Below, piece after piece: positions 1 to 8,187 of a stretch of DNA of 64,000 bases (positions are counted from its first letter, which is position 1; every line of letters starts with the position of its first letter). The notes under the pieces are model-generated. The model saw only the letters and a list, made by a program, of their open reading frames with translations. It made no database searches and was not told the DNA's origin. Source of the stretch: Sciurus carolinensis (lineage: Eukaryota > Chordata > Mammalia > Rodentia > Sciuridae); assembly GCF_902686445.1 (NCBI RefSeq), contig NC_062213.1:40746741-40810740 (forward strand), in the 5' to 3' direction. Made by a program: the position numbers and the translations under genes.

Positions 1-479
1 TGATTCAGTCTTAACCCTTCTCAAAAAGGCTAAAAGAAATTCTATCCATCCCAGATGAGTAGGTTAATTTCACCTAAGAACAATTTCTCAGTGTTCTTTT
101 GTGTGGTTTGTTTTCTACCAGTTTGATTACCCAGTAAAACTCTTACCTGGAAAATAAAATTTAAAAAGCAGATATGAAAGTAGAACTTGCTACTTGCTTT
201 CACTTGCCAGTTCTGTATTTAAGATCAGAGCCTTTTATTGTGCTGGCAAAGTGACAAAGGCTTCAGTGAATGACGGCTTTGACTCCAAGACTTTGAATAT
301 AGTGTTAGAAAAATTAAAAAGGAAAAAGGTAATTGGGGATCCGTATCTCCTCTCTGAATTTCCTTTTGATTACTGAAATCAATCTAGCCAAGTAATGCTG
401 AGCCAGAGAAAGCTCGTTCACTTCCTCACTTCAACCTCACTCTCCCCATAGTATTGGCTCCTATGATCCCTGGCACCTC
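1..479. other. AT-rich unique sequence, no gene seen
   Basis: No recognisable repeat or conserved coding pattern was found. A 60-codon frame starting at 194 is short, has no similarity I recognise and no supporting signals, so I do not call it a gene. Confidence 0.5.
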
Positions 480-970
480 TTCCGCGAAGTAGCCTTTGAG
501 GAGGTCTAGATTTGGACCTGCGCCGGCCTCCAGGCTTCCGTCACCACAAGGGCGCTGGCCCTTCTGATGCCCCGTAGGCCTCCACCCGGGCCCTTCCCAC
601 CCGTAGTAGAGCTTCGCCCGCTTCTGGAAGTGGGGCCCTCCTCAGTTGGTAAGGAAGTCTCAGGCAGTGGTCTCCAGGGACCTCAAAGCATGCGGTGCAG
701 AGCTGTCACCCTCAGACGTGTGTCTGAAGAGAGTTGGAAGGTGGGTCCCACAGGCCCACGTTGGCCTCGTAGAGTTTGGCCAGCACACAGCTGTGGATGG
801 TACTGTTGATGGCTGACATCTGAGGCACGATGTGGGAGAAGCATTCAATCTCGGGCAGCACGTCCTGACATAGCTGGGGGCAACTCCCTCCTGCGCTTCT
901 GGGGGTTCCTCGTGGCTCCATGTTAAAGGCCTTGGTGTCGTAGCCCATGTTGTTCCTGTGATTGTTCTCA
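480..970 (-). pseudogene. GC-rich patch, possible decayed retrocopy of unidentified gene
   Basis: This roughly 490-bp patch is much richer in G+C and CpG than its flanks. On the minus strand two frames are open across the same stretch (about 948-712 and 971-660). The protein-like text appears to switch between them near 860, as expected for a frameshifted coding relic; one segment reads like ordinary protein (LPEIECFSHIVPQMSAINST). I do not recognise the parent gene. No poly(A) tail or target-site duplication is visible. It could instead be a small CpG-rich unique region with chance open frames. Confidence 0.3.
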
Positions 971-1329
971 TCTTAGATGGTGTATTCTTTGAGTAAGTCC
1001 AATTAGGATGTGATATATGACTTATAGCTAGAGTTGATTGGCCACTCTTTTGATTCAGATTTGTGCATCATATTTATAAGAGAGAATGTGCTGTGATTTT
1101 TCTGTCCTGTAATATTATTTTCTAGTTTTAGTGTCATAATCATGAAGTCCTGATAGGATGCAGTTGGAGTATAAATACCCTAGCTGTCTTGGGATAACTC
1201 AGGCTTGGGGTTTTCTAGATTCCCCCAGTGGACTCAAGCTGTAGTTACTCAATGACAACCTTAACCATCATTTTCTTGGCCATCTCCCCTTCATTGTTTC
1301 ACTTTTCCACTTCCCTACCACTATTTCTA

Positions 1330-1376
1330 GGATCTATTTTGAACTGAGTTTTGTGCAGGGTGAGAGATGGGTTTTT
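1330..1376 (-). mobile_element. Old L1 ORF2 fragment, left piece of a split element
   Basis: Reads as the L1 ORF2 stretch ending 'gagttttgtgcagggtgaga'. The next bases expected in L1 (aatttcat, then a run ending 'ccatttgttgaagaggctat') resume at 7702. The old element was therefore interrupted by the younger L1 at 1377-7686. Confidence 0.85.
1362..1376. repeat. Left target-site duplication of the full-length L1
   Basis: The 15-bp sequence gagagatgggttttt occurs here and exactly at 7687-7701, immediately outside the inserted L1. The T-run end overlaps the poly(A) tail, so the duplication could be a few bases shorter. Confidence 0.9.
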
Positions 1377-1405
1377 TTTTTTTTTTTTTTACTTTTTTTT
1401 TTTTT
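1377..1405 (-). other. Poly(A) tail of the full-length L1
   Basis: On the plus strand this is a run of T broken once by 'ac' at 1391-1392. It directly abuts the target-site duplication, as expected for target-primed reverse transcription. Confidence 0.85.
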
Positions 1406-1515
1406 CTGTTTTACAATTTATTTTAGATTATGCAGTGTTAATAACAGGATAATTGCTTTTTAAAAAAACATTTGGATTGAATTGGATTAGTATTTTTTAT
1501 TTATTTATTTATTTA
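1406..1515 (-). other. Non-L1 segment at the L1 3' end, probable 3' transduction
   Basis: L1 homology stops at 1516, about 70 bp short of the usual 3' end seen at 43940-44000 and 58740-58810. Reading on the minus strand, an A-rich (AAAT)n-like stretch follows (1515-1495), then about 90 bp of unique-looking sequence, then an AATAAA signal (plus-strand tttatt at 1417-1422) and the real poly(A) 12 bases later. This is the layout of a transcript that read past a weak or early L1 end into flanking DNA and was polyadenylated there. Confidence 0.7.
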
Positions 1516-1621
1516 CGTTTACATAGGGTAATGATGTTTATTTTTTTTCCCTTCCCCCCCACCCCTCCCTCCCTTTTCCCTTTATACAGTCCTTCTTTCC
1601 TTCATTCTTACCGCTCTCCTT

Positions 1622-1666
1622 AGCCTAACTCTAAACCTAACCCTAAACCTAATGCTAACCCCTCCC
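1622..1666 (-). repeat. Telomere-like array in L1 3'UTR (copy 1)
   Basis: The plus strand reads as imperfect CCTAAC/CCCTAA units (cctaactctaaacctaac and onward), so the L1 transcript strand carries TTAGGG-like units. It occupies the same place, just 3' of the ORF2 stop, as the arrays at 44135 and 58587. Confidence 0.85.
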
Positions 1667-1683
1667 ACCCCCATTATATGTCC

Positions 1684-4600
1684 TCATCCGCTTATCAGCG
1701 AGATCATTCGTCCTTTAGTTTTTTGAGATTGGCTTATCTCACTTAGCATGATATTCTCCAATTTCTACCATTTGCCTACAAATGCCATAATTTTATCATT
1801 CTTCATTGTGGAGTAATATTCCATTGTATAAATATGCCACAGTTTCTTTATTCATTCATCAACTGAAGGGCATCTAGGTTGGTTCCACAATCTGGCTATG
1901 GTGAATTGAGCAGCAATGAACATTGATGTGGCTGTATCTCTGTAGTATGCTGATTTTAAGTCCTTTGGGTATAGGCCAAGGAGTGGGATAGCTGGGTCAA
2001 ATGGTGTTTCCATTCCAAGCTTTCTGAGGAATCTCCACACTGCTTTCCAGAGTGGCTGCACTAATTTGCAACCCCACCAGCAATGTATGAGTGTTCCTTT
2101 TTCACCACATCCTCGCCAACACCTATTGTTGCTTGTATTCTTGATAATCGCCATTCTAATTGGGGTGAGATGAAATCTTAGGGTAGTTTTGATTTGCATT
2201 TCCCTTATTACTAGGGATGTTGAACATTTTTTCATATATCTGGTGATTACTTGTACATCTCTTCTGTGAAGTGTCTGTTCATTTCCTTAGCCCATTTGTT
2301 GATTGGATTATTTGTATTCTTCGTGTAGAGTTTTTTGAGTTCTTTATAGATTCTGGAAATTAGCGCTCTATCTGAGGTATGGTTGGCAAAGATATTCTCC
2401 CACTCTGTAGGCTCTCTCTTCACATTTCTGATAGTTTCCTTTGCTGAGAGAAAGCTTTTAGTTTGAATCTATCCCAGTTGTTGTTTCTTGCTTTTATTTC
2501 TTGTGCTATGGGAGTCCTGTTAAGGAATCTGATCCTAAGCCAACCGTTGAAGATTTGGACCTACTTTTTCTTCTATAAGATGCAGGGTCTCTGGTCTGAT
2601 TCCGAGGTCCTTGATCCATTTTGAGTTGAGTTTTGTGTAGGGTGAGAGATAGGGGTTTAATTTCATTCTATTGCATATAGTTTTCCAGTTTTCCCAGCAC
2701 CATTTGTTGAAGAGGCTATCTTTTCTCCATTGCATATTGTTGGAACCTTTGTCTAGTATGAGAAAATTGTATTTATTTGGGTTTGTGTCCATGTCCTCTA
2801 TTCTGTACCATTGATCTACCTGTCTATTTTGGTACCAATACCATGCCGTTTTGTTACTATTGCTTTGTAGTAGAGTTGAAGATCTGGTATTGCAATACCC
2901 CCTGCTTCGCTCTTGCTACTGAGGATTGTTTTAGCTATTCTAGGTTTTTTATTTTTCCAGATGAATTTCATAATTGCTTGCTCTATTTCTGCAAGGTACA
3001 TCATTGGGATTTTAATTGGAATTGCATTGAATCTGTATAGCACTTTAGGTAGTATAGCCATTTTGACAATATTAATTCTGCCTATCCAGGAACATGGGAG
3101 ATCTTTCCATCTTCTAAGGTTTTCTTGAATTTCTTTCTTTAGTGTTCTGTAGTTCTCATTGTAGAGGTGTTTCACCTCTTTTGTGAGATTGATTCCCAAG
3201 TATTTTATTTTTTTTGATGCTATTGTGAATGGGGTAGTTTTCCTAATTTCTCTTTCTGAAGATTCATCACTTATGTATAAAAATGCATTGGATTTATGAG
3301 CATTGATCTTGTAACCTGCTACTTTACTGAATTCACTTATGAGTTCTAAAAGTTTTCTGGTGGAATTTCCAGGTTCCTCTAAATATATAATCATGTCATC
3401 AGCGAACAGGGATAGTTTGAGTTCTTCTTTTCCTATTCGTATCCCTTTAATTTCTTTGGTTTGTCTGATTGCTCTGGCTAGAGTCTCAAGGACGATGTTG
3501 AATAGAAGCGGTGAAAGAGGGCATCCCTGCCTTGTTCCAGTTTTTAGGGGGAACGCTTTCAGTTTTTCACCATTTAGAATGATATTAGCCATGGGCTTAG
3601 CGTAGATTGCCTTTATAATGTTTAGGAATGTTCCCACTACCCCAATTTTTTCTAGTGTTTTGAGCATGAAGGGATGCTGTATTTTATCGAATGCTTTTTC
3701 TGCATCTATTGAAATAATCATGTGATTCTTAACTTTAAGTCTGTTGATATGGTGAATGACATTTATTGATTTCCGAATGTTGAACCAACCTTGAATCCCT
3801 GGGATAAAACCCACTTGATCGTGGTGCACTATCTTTTTAATATATATTTGTATGCGATTTGCTAAAATTTTGTTGAGAATTTTTGCATCGATGTTCATTA
3901 AGGATATTGGTCTGAAATTTTCTTTCCTCGATGTGTCTCTGTCTGGTTTAGGTATCAGGGTGATATTGGCTTCATAGAACAAGTTTGGGAGGGTTCCCTC
4001 CTCTTCTATTTCATGGAATAGTTTGAGGAGTATTGGAATGAGCTCTTCTTTAAAGGTTTTGTAGAACTCGGCTGAGAACCCATCTGGTCCTGGACTTTTC
4101 TTTGTTGGTAGGCTTTTGATGACCTCTTCTATTTCATTGCTTGAAATTGGTTTATTTAGGTTGTGTATGTCCTCCTCGTTCAGTTTAGGTAATTCATATG
4201 TCTCTAGAAATTTGTTGATGTCTTCGAGGTTTTCTGTTTTGTTGGAGTATAGATTTTCGAAATAGCTTCTAATTATGTTTTGTATTTCACTCGTGTCTGT
4301 TGTGATGTTTCCTTGTTCATTCCGAATTTTAGTAATTTGAGTTTTCTCCCTCTTTCTATTTGTTAGTGTGGCTAATGGTTTATCAATTTTATTTATTTTT
4401 TCAAAGAACCAACTATTTATTTTGTTAATTTTTCCAATTGTTTCTTTTGTTTCGATTTCGTTGATTTCGGCTCTGATTTTAACTATTTCCTGTCTTCTAC
4501 TACTTTTGGTATTGGTCTGCTCTTCTTTTTCTAGTGCTTTGAGCTGTAGTGTTAAGTCGTTTATTTGTTGATTTCTACTTCTTTTTTTGAATGCACCCCA

Positions 4601-5527
4601 TGAAATAAATCTTCCTCTAAGTACTGCTTTCATAGTGTCCCAGAGATTTTGATACGATGTGTCTTTGTTCTCGTTGACTTCTAAGAATTTTTTTATTTCC
4701 CTCCTGATGTCTTCTGTTATCCATTCATCATATAATAGTGTATTATTTAGTCTCCAGGTATTGGAGAAGTTTCTGTTTTTTATTCTGTCATTTATTTCTA
4801 ATTTCAATCCATTATGATCTGATAGAGTACAAGGTAGTATCTCTATCTTCTTATATTTGCTAACAGTAGCTTTGTGGCATAAAATATGGTCTATTTTAGA
4901 GAAGGATCCATGTGCTGCTGAGAAGAAAGTGTATTCGTTCTTTGTTGGATGGTATATTCTATATATGTCTGTTAAGTCTAAATTGCTGATTGTGTTGTTG
5001 AGATCTATAGTTTCTTTATTCAATTTTTGTTTGGATGATCTATCCAGTGGTGAGAGAGGTGTGTTAAAATCGCCTAGTATGATTGTGTTGTGGTCTATTT
5101 GATTTCTGGAATTGAGAAGGATTTGTTTGATGTTCGTGGATGAGCCAATGTTTGGGGCATAGATATTTATGATTGTTAAGTCTTGCTGATTTATGCTTCC
5201 CTTAAGCAGCATGTAATGTCCTTCTTTATCCCTTCTGACTAGTTTTGGTTTGAAGTCCACATTATCTGAGATGAGGATGGATACTCCAGCTTTTTTGCTG
5301 TGTCCGTGTGCATGGTATGTTTTTCCCCATCCTTTCACCTTTAGTCTATGGGTGTCTCTTTCTATGAGATGAGTCTCTTGCAGGCAGCATATTGTTGGAT
5401 TTTTTTTTTTAATCCAATCTGCCAGTCTGTGTCTTTTGATTGATGAATTCAGGCCATTAACATTCAGGGTTATTATTGTGATATGATTTGTATTCCCAGT
5501 CAATTGACTCATATTTGTTTTTGACAT
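1684..5527 (-). pseudogene. L1 ORF2 (endonuclease-reverse transcriptase), disrupted
   Basis: ORF2 supplies the nicking endonuclease and reverse transcriptase for L1 mobility. The first 903 codons (5527-2816) are open. The endonuclease shows LNVNGLNS near residue 22, CLQETH near 48, ILGDFN near 150 and SDHNG near 235. The reverse transcriptase shows the palm motifs AFDKIQ and FADDMIIY around residues 620-715. A frameshift near 2816-2830 moves the frame, which resumes as 2792-2535 and again, after several stops, as 2235-1852. That last part keeps the C-terminal cysteine motif [18 protein letters not shown]. The start follows ORF1 by 31 bp, as is usual in L1, and the total span is about 1281 codons. 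The breaks prevent a full-length product, although the endonuclease and palm could in principle be translated. Confidence 0.95.
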
Positions 5528-5558
5528 GATTTGGTTTCTCCTTTATTTGGCTATTCCT

Positions 5559-6605
5559 TTAGGCTAGCGCCTCCTGTTGCTGATTTGCATCGTTGTTTTT
5601 CATCTCTTCCTCATGGAATATTTTGCTGAGAATGTTCTGTAATGCTGGCTTTCTTTTTGTAAATTCCTTTAGCTTTTGTTTATCATGGAAGGATCTTATT
5701 TCACCGTCAAATTTGAAGGTAAGTTTTGCTGGGTATAAGATTCTTGGTTGGCATCCGTTTTCTTTCAGGGCTTGGTCAATGTTGTTCCAGGCCCTTCTGG
5801 CTTTTAGGGTCTGGATTGAAAAATCTGCTGATATTCTTATTGGTTTCCCTCTGAATGTAATTTGATTCTTTTCTCTCGCGACCTTTAAAATTCTGTCTTT
5901 ATTTTGTATGTTAGGTATTTTCATAATAATGTGCCTTGGTGTGGGTCTGTTGTAATTTTGTATGTTTGGAGTTCTATAAGCCTCTTGTATTTGGTTTTCC
6001 ATTTCATTCTTCAGATTTGGGAAATTTTCTGATATTATTTCATTGAATAGATTGTTCATTCCTTTGGTTTGTTTCTCTAAGCCTTCCTCAATCCCAATAA
6101 TTCTTAAATTTGGCCTTTTCATGATATCCCATAATTCTTGCAGATTCTGTTCATGATTTCTTACCATCTTTTCTGTTTGGCCAACTTTGCTTTCAAGATT
6201 AAATAATTTGTCTTCAATGTCTGAGGTTCTGTCTTCCAGGTGCTCCATTCTATTGGTTATGCTTTCTATGGAGTTTTTAACTTGGTTTATTGTTTCCTTC
6301 ATTTCAAGTATTTCAGTTTGTTTTTTTTTCAGTATCTCTAACTCTTTATTGAAATGGTCTCTTGATTCCCGTATTTGCTCTTTTAACTGTTGATTGGTGC
6401 GATCATTTAATGCCTGCATTTGCTCTTTCATCTCCTCCTTCAATGCCTGCATTTGCTCTTTCATCTCCTCATTAGCTTCCCTGATCGTTTTAATTACGTA
6501 CATTCTGAACTCCCTTTCTGACATTTCTTCTGCTGTGCTGTCATTGGGTTTTATTGATGTAGTATCTAGGTTTGTTTGGGACATTTTCTTCCCTTGTTTT
6601 CTCAT
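5559..6605 (-). CDS. L1 ORF1 protein (RNA-binding chaperone), intact 348 aa
   Basis: ORF1p is the trimeric RNA-binding and chaperone protein that coats L1 RNA. The frame is complete: start MRKQGKKM at 6605 and stop next to ORF2. The N-terminal third (about residues 30-150) is a strongly charged coiled coil rich in E, K, Q and L. The RRM-like core follows (LRIIGIEEG near residue 170) and then the C-terminal domain (NKDRILKVAREKNQITFRGK near 238-262). A 33-bp tandem duplication at 6409-6474 repeats EEMKEQMQALK within the coiled coil. The start was chosen because it gives the canonical L1 arrangement and the expected length. Expression would depend on the 5'UTR promoter; whether this copy is transcribed cannot be told from sequence. 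Confidence 0.93.
   Translation of the reverse strand: MRKQGKKMSQTNLDTTSIKPNDSTAEEMSEREFRMYVIKTIREANEEMKEQMQALKEEMKEQMQALNDRTNQQLKEQIRESRDHFNKELEILKKKQTEILEMKETINQVKNSIESITNRMEHLEDRTSDIEDKLFNLESKVGQTEKMVRNHEQNLQELWDIMKRPNLRIIGIEEGLEKQTKGMNNLFNEIISENFPNLKNEMENQIQEAYRTPNIQNYNRPTPRHIIMKIPNIQNKDRILKVAREKNQITFRGKPIRISADFSIQTLKARRAWNNIDQALKENGCQPRILYPAKLTFKFDGEIRSFHDKQKLKEFTKRKPALQNILSKIFHEEEMKNNDANQQQEALA
6409..6474 (-). repeat. 33-bp tandem duplication inside L1 ORF1
   Basis: Two adjacent 33-bp units, 6409-6441 and 6442-6474, are nearly identical and in frame. They add eleven residues to the ORF1 coiled coil. Confidence 0.9.
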
Positions 6606-6887
6606 ATTGGTCAGTTGTCAGTGGGACCCTGAGATATTGCAGTTTTCCGCTATTGGCTTATAGTGTCCTGGTAGATTTCCAGTGTATCACCTCCCAGCCT
6701 TCAGTAGCCTGATGTCTTGGAGGAATCTGATAAAGCAGTGTATCCGAAGAAAACTGCCCCTAGCCCCCTACTGGTTCCACGATTTGGAACTGGCTCTGTG
6801 CTGAAATGCTCTCACTGTGGGCCTGCACCGTGCAGCTGGCCGTGTGGGAGGAGCTCACTGCTGGAGTGTGGAAGGCTACCTTGGGAA

Positions 6888-7082
6888 GACTCTAGCTGCC
6901 CTGCCCGGCTCCAATAAGCCACCTCTATCTGGGCCTGCCCCCCGGGCCGAGCTTTACCCAGTGGGCAGACTCACCCGTGGCTCTATTTCAGTCCGAGTCT
7001 CTCAATGCCTCCCCTTCTTAACTCCTGGGTTCTGGAGCGACCGGGGGTGCAGTCTCCCTCTAGGCCGCCATCTTGGATTGCC
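6888..7082 (-). repeat. L1 5'UTR 195-bp unit, inner copy
   Basis: Matches 7492-7686 at a constant offset of 604 bp with about three mismatches. Similarity continues, much weaker, for some 60 bp to the left of each copy. Confidence 0.9.
7064..7076 (-). promoter_or_regulatory. Second YY1-type site in the inner 5'UTR unit
   Basis: Identical motif (gccgccatcttgg on the plus strand) at the equivalent position of the inner 195-bp unit, 604 bp downstream of the terminal one. Confidence 0.65.
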
Positions 7083-7491
7083 CCGAGAAGAGAGCCTGCA
7101 GCCGGAGTGGGCAGAGCCGCCTGAAGAGGTCTCTGGCTGCCCTGCCCTGATCCCAGAGGCTGTTTGCAGATCGAGGCTCTCCGTTGGTTCGGGTCTTGTG
7201 GCTGGTTCTATGTAGAAAGTCTCTCACTGGGCGGTCAGCTCCGAGAAGCTAGCCTTGAATGGCACCTCCCACCACAGGGGTCCAGGCTACTTGGGGAAGT
7301 CTCTGGCTGCCCTATCTGGACCCTGAATCTGCTTGCGTGCCAGAGTACGCTGAGCTGCACTGGCTCCGGGACTCGGAGCTTTTTCTGGTCAGAAAGACTC
7401 TCACTAGCGGGCCAGTTCCATTCCGAGAACCTGGAGAATCTGGCTGTGTGGGCGGGGCCCACCGCCAGAGTGCGCAGGGCTGCCTGTGGAT

Positions 7492-7686
7492 GACTCTAGC
7501 TGCCCTGCCCGGCTCCAATAAGCCACCTCTATCTGGGCCTGCCCCCCGGGCCGAGCTTTACCCAGTGGGCAGACTCACCCGTGGCTCTATTTCAGTCCGA
7601 GTCTCTCAATGCCTCCCCTTCTTAACTCCTGGGTTCTGGAGCGACAGGGGGTGCAGTCTCCCTTTAGGCCGCCATCTTGGATCGCC
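7492..7686 (-). repeat. L1 5'UTR 195-bp unit, outer (5'-terminal) copy
   Basis: Second copy of the 195-bp unit. Its outer end is the exact 5' end of the element, next to the target-site duplication. Confidence 0.9.
7668..7680 (-). promoter_or_regulatory. YY1-type site at the L1 5' end
   Basis: The minus strand reads CCAAGATGGCGGC within the first 20 bases of the element. This matches the YY1 core motif (AAGATGGCGGC) that sits at the start of human L1 and sets its transcription start. A second copy lies at 7064-7076 inside the inner unit. Confidence 0.75.
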
Positions 7687-7701
7687 GAGAGATGGGTTTT
7701 T
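7687..7701. repeat. Right target-site duplication of the full-length L1
   Basis: Exact copy of gagagatgggttttt found at 1362-1376. Confidence 0.9.
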
Positions 7702-8187
7702 AATTTCATGTAACTGCATATGGATTTCCAGTTTTCCCAGTACCATTTGTTGAAGAGGCTATCTTTTATCCATTATATGTTTTTGGCACCTCTGTCTAGT
7801 GTGAGGTAACTGTATTTATGTGAGTTTGTTCCTGTGTTTTCTATTCTGTACCATTGGTCTACCTGTCTATTTTAGTGCCCATACCATGCCGTTTTTGTTA
7901 CTATTGCTCTGTAGTATAGTTTAAGGTCTGGTATTGTGATTCTTCCTGCTAAGGATTGCTTTGGCTATTCTGGGTCTCTTATTCTTACAGATGAATTTCA
8001 TGAATTTCATGATTGCTTTCTCTATTTCTATGAGGAATGTCATTGCAAATTAAAACCATAATTGCATTGAATCTGTATAGTGCCTTTGGTAGTATGGCCA
8101 TTTTGATAATATTAATTCCACCCATACAAGAACATGGGAGATCTTTCCATCTTCTAAGGTTTTCTTCAATTTCTTTGTTTAATCTTT
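7702..8187 (-). mobile_element. Old L1 ORF2 fragment, right piece of the split element
   Basis: Continues the L1 ORF2 region that begins at 1330 (same strand, consecutive in L1). It is clearly more diverged than the inserted L1 and has no open frame. Confidence 0.9.

Larger units (their letters stand above)
1377..7686 (-). mobile_element. Full-length young L1 (LINE-1) retrotransposon
   Basis: The element reads on the minus strand in the order 5'UTR (7686-6606), ORF1 (6605-5559), 31-bp spacer, ORF2 relic (5527-1684), short 3'UTR (1683-1516), extra 3' segment (about 1515-1406) and poly(A) (1405-1377). It is flanked by a 15-bp target-site duplication and lies inside an older L1 fragment in the same orientation. 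The 5' end is complete: the element starts with a YY1-type motif at the junction with the duplication. ORF1 is intact but ORF2 is frameshifted and has stops, so this copy cannot move by itself. High similarity to the truncated copies at 43.9 and 58.1 kb marks it as a recent subfamily. Confidence 0.95.
6606..7686 (-). promoter_or_regulatory. CpG-rich L1 5'UTR / internal promoter with repeated units
   Basis: About 1.08 kb of G+C-rich, CpG-containing sequence lies upstream of ORF1 up to the insertion boundary. A 195-bp unit occurs twice almost identically (6888-7082 and 7492-7686). More diverged versions of the motif around 'tctctggctgccct' recur at about 7125 and 7300, suggesting an array of related monomers. 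By analogy with mammalian L1s this is the RNA polymerase II internal promoter. Confidence 0.85.

Noticed and set aside
1622..1666. Ancient telomere fusion or true interstitial telomere site
   Set aside because: The array lies at a fixed place in the L1 3'UTR in three separate insertions, so it came with L1.
2777..5102. Plus-strand frames opposite L1 ORF2
   Set aside because: Antisense shadows of ORF2.
6717..7753. Several plus-strand open frames of 66-164 codons
   Set aside because: They lie antisense to the L1 5'UTR; the repeated protein text comes from the 195-bp DNA duplication, not from a gene.
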